Positions 59,812 to 64,000 of a DNA stretch of 64,000 nucleotides are shown here, piece by piece (the first letter of the stretch is position 1; each line of letters opens with the position of its first letter). A program made the translations under genes and the position numbers. Location: the NCBI GenBank assembly GCA_949902595.1, contig CATLDC010000001.1, positions 248,001 through 312,000 of the forward strand. Reading direction: 5' to 3'. Source of the DNA: an uncultured Candidatus Melainabacteria bacterium. Lineage in GTDB: Bacteria > Cyanobacteriota > Vampirovibrionia > Gastranaerophilales > Gastranaerophilaceae. Under the pieces are notes generated by a model. The model made no database searches. It was not told where the DNA came from and saw only the letters and a program-made list of their open reading frames with translations.

Positions 59812-61314
59812 TTAAAACCTCATAAAGTTCATCTTGTGTTTTTCCAGATATGTCTTCAAATCCCTCTTGATTTCAGGGCAGAGGATATATAGAACAATGA
59901 TGTTTGGAACGCAGAGCGCAATCATCATCGCGTCAGTAATATCAATAACTGATTTAACGTTCATTGCTGAGCCGATAACAATAAACAGGCAGTAAATCAG
60001 GTTGAAAGTAAGAACGCGTTTCTTGCCTTCACCAAGCAGGAATGTCCACGCTTTCTGTCCGTAGTATGCCCAGGAAATCAGCGTTGATAGAGCGAACATA
60101 ACGGCGATTATTGAAAGAATAATCGGGAAGAAAGGAATTACAGACTGGAACGCATTTGAAGCAAGCTCGATACCTGAAATTTCTTTAGCAGCGTGCGTGC
60201 AAGCGCCTGAGAACACGATTGCGAAAGATGTAAATAAGCAAAGCACACCGGTTAAGAATGTTTCGATAAGTGCAACAAACCCTTGTGAAACAGGCTCTTT
60301 TGTCTGCGCTGTAGCGTAAACAATCGCAGCAGCACCGGTACCTGCTTCGTTAGACTGAACAGAACGTCTCAAACCAATGATGATAGTACCGAAAACACCG
60401 CCAAGAACAGCTGTCGGGTGGAACGCTTCTCTTAAGATGAGCATTATTGCGTGCGGGATGTTCATGAAGTTTGCAAGGATTACGATTGTACCTGAAACAA
60501 TGTATAGAACGCACATTGTCGGAGTAAGAATTGTTGTAACCTTAGCTATGCTCTTGATACCGCCTACGATAACCATACCGATAAGTATTGCAACAACAAG
60601 CCCGATTAGCCATGTGAAACCGTGGAAAATGCTGTGTTCTCCGCCAGTTATGAACACAATCTGGTGCGCGGTCTGGTTGATTTGAATCATGTTACCGCCT
60701 GTGATACCTCCGCCAATACAAAGTATTGCGTAGAGCACTGAAAGCGGCTGACCTAACCAGCGCATTTTCTTTCTTGTTAAACCGTGTGCAATGTAGTGCA
60801 TAGGCCCGCCTGATACAGAGCCGTCGAGGTTGAACCTTCTGTATTTTACAGCAAGGGTTGCTTCCACAAACTTGATTGACATACCAAGGAGCGCGCCTGC
60901 GAAAATCCAGAACGCTGCACCAGGGCCGCCGATTGAAATAGAAATTGCAACACCCGCAATACTTCCGATACCGATTGTACCTGAAAGAGCGGTTGCCAAA
61001 GCCTGAAATGAAGATACTTCACCGCATCCGTCGTTGCTTTTTTCAGAAGGTTTTGCAATAACATCGATTGCGTGCTTGAACCCCCACACAGAGATTCCTC
61101 TGAAATATACGGTAAAGAAGATGCCTGCTATAAGCACCCACAATATGATAGCGGGAATCTGGTTCCCGAAAATCGTCACAGGAAAGAAGATTAAACGGGC
61201 GACTGCGTCAGACACAGGCGCAATGTGTTTGTCCATGAAGGCGTCAACATTCATTGCCTGAGCTGATTGCAAGCTCATTAACATAGTAAATAACATCAAT
61301 AAAAATTTTGTCAT
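59812..61314 (-). CDS. Alanine/glycine:cation symporter (AGCS family)
   Basis: 500 residues. A signal-peptide-like N-terminus (ending SAQA), then about 10-11 TM helices with the family motif ATALSGTIGIGSIAGVAISI, GPGAAFWIF and SNEAGTGAAAIVYA. It imports Ala or Gly with Na+ (or H+). Inner membrane. A cleavable signal in this family is uncommon but found in other deep-branching Gram-negatives. Confidence 0.93.
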   Translation of the reverse strand: MTKFLLMLFTMLMSLQSAQAMNVDAFMDKHIAPVSDAVARLIFFPVTIFGNQIPAIILWVLIAGIFFTVYFRGISVWGFKHAIDVIAKPSEKSNDGCGEVSSFQALATALSGTIGIGSIAGVAISISIGGPGAAFWIFAGALLGMSIKFVEATLAVKYRRFNLDGSVSGGPMHYIAHGLTRKKMRWLGQPLSVLYAILCIGGGITGGNMIQINQTAHQIVFITGGEHSIFHGFTWLIGLVVAILIGMVIVGGIKSIAKVTTILTPTMCVLYIVSGTIVILANFMNIPHAIMLILREAFHPTAVLGGVFGTIIIGLRRSVQSNEAGTGAAAIVYATAQTKEPVSQGFVALIETFLTGVLCLFTSFAIVFSGACTHAAKEISGIELASNAFQSVIPFFPIILSIIAVMFALSTLISWAYYGQKAWTFLLGEGKKRVLTFNLIYCLFIVIGSAMNVKSVIDITDAMMIALCVPNIIVLYILCPEIKRDLKTYLEKHKMNFMRF

Positions 61315-61438
61315 AATCTCTTTCCCTTAATTCGCCTAATGTATAAATATTTCCATGTTTTTTCATTGTACCAAAAACATGTCAAGTTTTTAAAAAATCG
61401 TTACAAATAAGAAGAAATGTTAAGCATTTCTTTATGTA

Positions 61439-61467
61439 TTGATTAAAAATTTTTAATGTTTTATAAT
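61439..61467 (+). promoter_or_regulatory. Promoter of glgA
   Basis: TTGATT (61439-61444), 17-bp spacer, TATAAT (61462-61467), predicting a 5' leader of about 27 nt that includes GAAGAGGAG. A palindrome AGAAATG / CATTTCT lies just upstream (about 61423-61441). Confidence 0.75.
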
Positions 61468-61500
61468 CAGTTATCACAAATAAGAAGAGGAGTACGTTAT

Positions 61501-62940
61501 ATGAAAATATTATTCGCAGCTGCGGAGGTTTCACCGTTTTCAAAAGCAGGCGGACTTTCTGATGTTGTAGGCAGCCTTCCGAAGGCGCTTGAAAAAGACG
61601 CGGAAATCGCTATCTTTACCCCGCTCCATGGATGTATTGACCGCGAAAAATGGGGAATCAAAGAACTTGAAAACTCTGATATGTGGATAACTTTCGGCTC
61701 CAGCCCGCAAAAGTTTAAACTCCATATGACAAAACTCCCAAACACTAATATTAATGTGTTCTTTGTGCAAAACGACTGGTACTTCTCCTGTTTTCAGGAA
61801 GTCTACCCGCGCTGGCTCGACCCGAGATACGAACACGAAAGATATATCGCTTTTTCGCTCGCAACACTAGAATACGCAAAACAACTTAATTTCAGAGCTG
61901 ATATAATCCATTCCAACGACTGGCACACGGCGATGATTCCGCTCTATATTAAGGCGAATTACAAGTTTGACGAGTTCTGGTCAAAAACAAAGAATGTGTT
62001 TGAGATTCACAATCTTGCTTATCAGGGCGTTTGGTTTGAAGATATTCTTGACTTTGCAAACATGAGAAAAGATATTGTGTTCAACGAATGGGGCTGCGAA
62101 CACTATGGACGCGTGAACTGGATGAAGGGCGCCATTAATTATTCTGACAAGGTTGTAGCTGTTTCACCGAATTACGCGCGTGAAATCCTGACAGGCGAGT
62201 ACGGCGAGGGAATGGACTACACGCTCCGCGGCCATACTGATAAACTCGTCGGGATTGTAAACGGGATTGACTATGATGTGTTTAACCCGAAAACAGATAA
62301 GACACTTGTTAAAAACTACGACGTGAAATCGATTGATAAAAAAGAAGCAAACAAAAAACGCATTCTTGAAGAGTTCGGGTTAAAATACAACCCTGAAAGG
62401 CCTTTGATAGCACTGATTTCACGACTTGTTGACCAGAAAGGGCTGGATTTAATCAGGCAAGTTGAAGGTGATTTGCAACACCTTGACGCTGATTTCATTT
62501 TCCTCGGCTCAGGTGATAAGTCTTACGAAAACCTGTTCATCTGGCTTTCAAACAACACTCCGAACATCAGGGCTTACGTTGGATACCGTGGTGACTTGGC
62601 AAACCTGATTTATGCAGGAAGCGACTTCTTCCTTATGCCATCTAAGTTTGAGCCGTGCGGACTTTCGCAGCTCATTGCAATGCGCTTTGGCTCGCTCCCG
62701 ATTGTGAGAGCAACCGGAGGGCTGGAGGACACTGTTACCGGCTATCCTCTTGATAATTCAAACGGGTTCAAGTTCTGGGGCTATGACGGCTGGGCTATGA
62801 AGGACGCAATTTTGACCGCGATGAATGTTTACAGGGACAAGTATACTCTGAATGCAATGCGAAAAAGCGCTATGGAGGCTGATTTTAGCTGGAAGGAAAG
62901 CGCGAAGAAGTATCTGGAGATGTACAAATCGCTTGTGTAG
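61501..62940 (+). CDS. glgA: Glycogen (starch) synthase
   Basis: 479 residues, GT5. N-terminal KAGGLSDVVGSLP (K-x-G-G-L ADP-glucose site), HSNDWHTAMIPLY, EIHNLAYQG, and C-terminal SKFEPCGLSQLIAM...TGGLEDTV with the E-x7-E-type catalytic pair. Builds alpha-1,4-glucan from ADP-glucose. SD GAGGAG. A glgC partner is not in the window. Confidence 0.96.
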   Translation: MKILFAAAEVSPFSKAGGLSDVVGSLPKALEKDAEIAIFTPLHGCIDREKWGIKELENSDMWITFGSSPQKFKLHMTKLPNTNINVFFVQNDWYFSCFQEVYPRWLDPRYEHERYIAFSLATLEYAKQLNFRADIIHSNDWHTAMIPLYIKANYKFDEFWSKTKNVFEIHNLAYQGVWFEDILDFANMRKDIVFNEWGCEHYGRVNWMKGAINYSDKVVAVSPNYAREILTGEYGEGMDYTLRGHTDKLVGIVNGIDYDVFNPKTDKTLVKNYDVKSIDKKEANKKRILEEFGLKYNPERPLIALISRLVDQKGLDLIRQVEGDLQHLDADFIFLGSGDKSYENLFIWLSNNTPNIRAYVGYRGDLANLIYAGSDFFLMPSKFEPCGLSQLIAMRFGSLPIVRATGGLEDTVTGYPLDNSNGFKFWGYDGWAMKDAILTAMNVYRDKYTLNAMRKSAMEADFSWKESAKKYLEMYKSLV

Positions 62941-62960
62941 ATTTATGCTAAAATATTGTT

Positions 62961-63449
62961 ATGAAAAAAGCAGCAATATTGTATTCAACCTACACACCCA
63001 CTATCGACGCTATTATCAGCAGACTTGAAGATGTCCGATTCGATTGCATTCAAACCGGAGCGGACTTGGATGGCTACGACCTTGTTGTCGGAGTGGGGCT
63101 CGAAGATGTGAGCGGGATTGAGAGAAATATTGTAAACATACATCACTCGCTTTTGCCGGCTTTTTCCGGAGAAGAGCCTGTTAAACAGGCGTTCCTGGCG
63201 GGGGTGAAGGTCACGGGGCTTACGATTTATTACACAAACCCTGAAAAAATAATTGCGCAGTATCCGGTCTTTATCTCGAACGACGCGCATTTTGACGATG
63301 TGGAGCGCGAAATCCAATATCTGGAACAGACGATTTATCCTATTGTTCTAGAAAAGATTCTAAACGGCGGGGTTTTTGAAATCAAAGACCTGCTAAAATC
63401 CGGCGGATGTGCTTCCGGCTGCGGAGGGTGCGGAAAATGCAGTCACTAA
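62961..63449 (+). CDS. PurN-like formyltransferase-fold protein with Cys-rich tail
   Basis: 162 residues. NIHHSLLPAFSGEEPVKQAFLAGVKVTGLTIYY matches (in parts) the PurN active-site strand with N and H of the N-x-H motif, but the catalytic Asp loop (PurN D-x-G-x-D) is reduced to TNPEKIIAQ, so the third catalytic residue seems missing. The C-terminus ends GGCASGC then GGCGKCSH, four cysteines that could bind metal. Length is shorter than PurN. The next PurD-like gene overlaps its end. Extended -10 TATGCTAAAAT ends 6 nt before the ATG (leaderless type). Confidence 0.65.
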   Translation: MKKAAILYSTYTPTIDAIISRLEDVRFDCIQTGADLDGYDLVVGVGLEDVSGIERNIVNIHHSLLPAFSGEEPVKQAFLAGVKVTGLTIYYTNPEKIIAQYPVFISNDAHFDDVEREIQYLEQTIYPIVLEKILNGGVFEIKDLLKSGGCASGCGGCGKCSH

Positions 63450-64000
63450 ATGTCCTGATTGCAGGGAGCGGAAAATCTGCACCGCTTATCCAAAAATCAA
63501 AACTCCTTAATAAGCTGTATGTGACTTCTGACACTGAAATCCAAGGCGCAACAAACATTACATACAACACATTTGAAGAACTTGCAAAAAAATGCAGGGC
63601 GCTCCAGATTGATATCGTGGTTGTGGATAGCGAAGAATTGTTCTTTGCAGGCTTTGCTGATACGCTTAGAAAACACCGCATAAACTGTATCGGGGTGTCT
63701 GAAAAATGGGCGCAGTTTGCTTATTCAGGCAGGTACGCTAAAAAGTTTTTAAACCGTTACGATATCGCAAACCCGCTAGTGCTGACCTTTCCAAAAACAT
63801 TTCCGCTCGTTTTGAAAATCGGAAGAACAGACAGGGTTGCAAACTCTGTTGAGGAGCTTGTGAGAATACGCGAGACAGAAATCCCGCAAGAGTTTGGCAA
63901 GGATATTTTTCTGGAAGAATATGTGGAAGGCGAAAGCCGGGTTCTTTACTCACTCTTTGACGGCGAAAACCTTTTATCTTTTCCGCTTGAAGGCTTGAGC
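63437..64000 (+). CDS. PurD-like ATP-grasp protein, 3' end outside the window
   Basis: 188 codons open to the window edge. NVLIAGSGKSAPLIQKS (PurD would have GSGGREHA), IDIVVVDSEELFFAGF, FLNRYDIANPLVLTF, FPLVLKIGR and IFLEEYVEGESRVLYSL follow the order of glycinamide ribonucleotide synthetase N-, A- and ATP-grasp domains, but the N-terminal and ATP-site motifs are divergent. It overlaps the PurN-like gene by 13 bp. It may be a specialised paralogue and not the housekeeping PurD. Confidence 0.65.
   Translation, partial: MQSLNVLIAGSGKSAPLIQKSKLLNKLYVTSDTEIQGATNITYNTFEELAKKCRALQIDIVVVDSEELFFAGFADTLRKHRINCIGVSEKWAQFAYSGRYAKKFLNRYDIANPLVLTFPKTFPLVLKIGRTDRVANSVEELVRIRETEIPQEFGKDIFLEEYVEGESRVLYSLFDGENLLSFPLEGLS

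Overview
The window looks like a chromosome segment of a Gram-negative, strictly fermentative anaerobe of moderate-to-low GC. It is most probably a gut-type Melainabacterium (Gastranaerophilales / Vampirovibrionia), though other deep-branching gut lineages cannot be excluded. The evidence is an oxygen-sensitive 2-oxoacid:ferredoxin oxidoreductase, a free glycyl-radical domain, D-lactate dehydrogenase, rubrerythrin and a ferritin-like diiron protein, together with outer-membrane machinery (porin, chaperone-usher fimbriae, heptosyltransferase) and the ribosomal order infA-rpmJ-rpsM-rpsK-rpsD-rpoA-rplQ-truA-rplM-rpsI. No respiratory or photosynthetic gene is visible. The taxonomic call is an inference.

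Layout. 1-6.3 kb: tRNA-Leu, ferritin-like protein, D-LDH, an XRE regulator, a GrcA-like glycyl-radical domain and a four-gene ketoacid:ferredoxin oxidoreductase operon. 6.3-15.1 kb: yraN, gatB, a porin, an M15-like protein, small hypothetical proteins, rpe, an oligopeptide ABC ATPase and a lipoprotein. 15.2-17.2 kb: a putative ADP-ribosyltransferase (ART) gene followed by a tandem array of small genes; a second ART plus small-gene module lies at 28.8-30.2 kb on the other strand. 17.2-24.2 kb: a Crp/Fnr regulator diverging from a chaperone-usher fimbrial operon. 24.2-28.8 kb: csaB, KDG kinase, KDPG aldolase and a CHASE2 nucleotide cyclase. 30.3-38.9 kb: recG, rubrerythrin, a type II toxin-antitoxin pair, adenine deaminase, a glycosyltransferase and an LCP protein. 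38.9-40.6 kb: a chimeric pilin / YadA-head / S74 protein and a palindrome-bounded spacer. 40.6-48.9 kb: dapF, hisS, the ribosomal/rpoA cluster and HU. 49-50.4 kb: a flaG-fliS-fliT-like operon. 50.4-64 kb: an asparaginase interrupted in frame by a palindromic repeat, a HAD protein, miaA, TPR and WG-repeat exported proteins, two tiny hydrophobic peptide genes around an XRE gene, a PPP phosphatase, lepA, an AGCS transporter, glgA, and a PurN-like/PurD-like pair that runs off the end.

Themes. (1) The two ART/small-protein modules are the best candidate for an undescribed system: a duplicated two-gene cassette whose small partner has a nearly invariant 5' half and a divergent 3' end. (2) The pilin-YadA-S74 chimera suggests a trimeric surface fibre anchored or exported by type IV pilin-like machinery. 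(3) About ten genes have a -10 hexamer ending 6-7 nt before the ATG and no Shine-Dalgarno sequence, which predicts widespread leaderless mRNAs alongside clearly SD-led genes. (4) Several short palindromes and dispersed repeats sit in spacers and, in one case, inside a gene.
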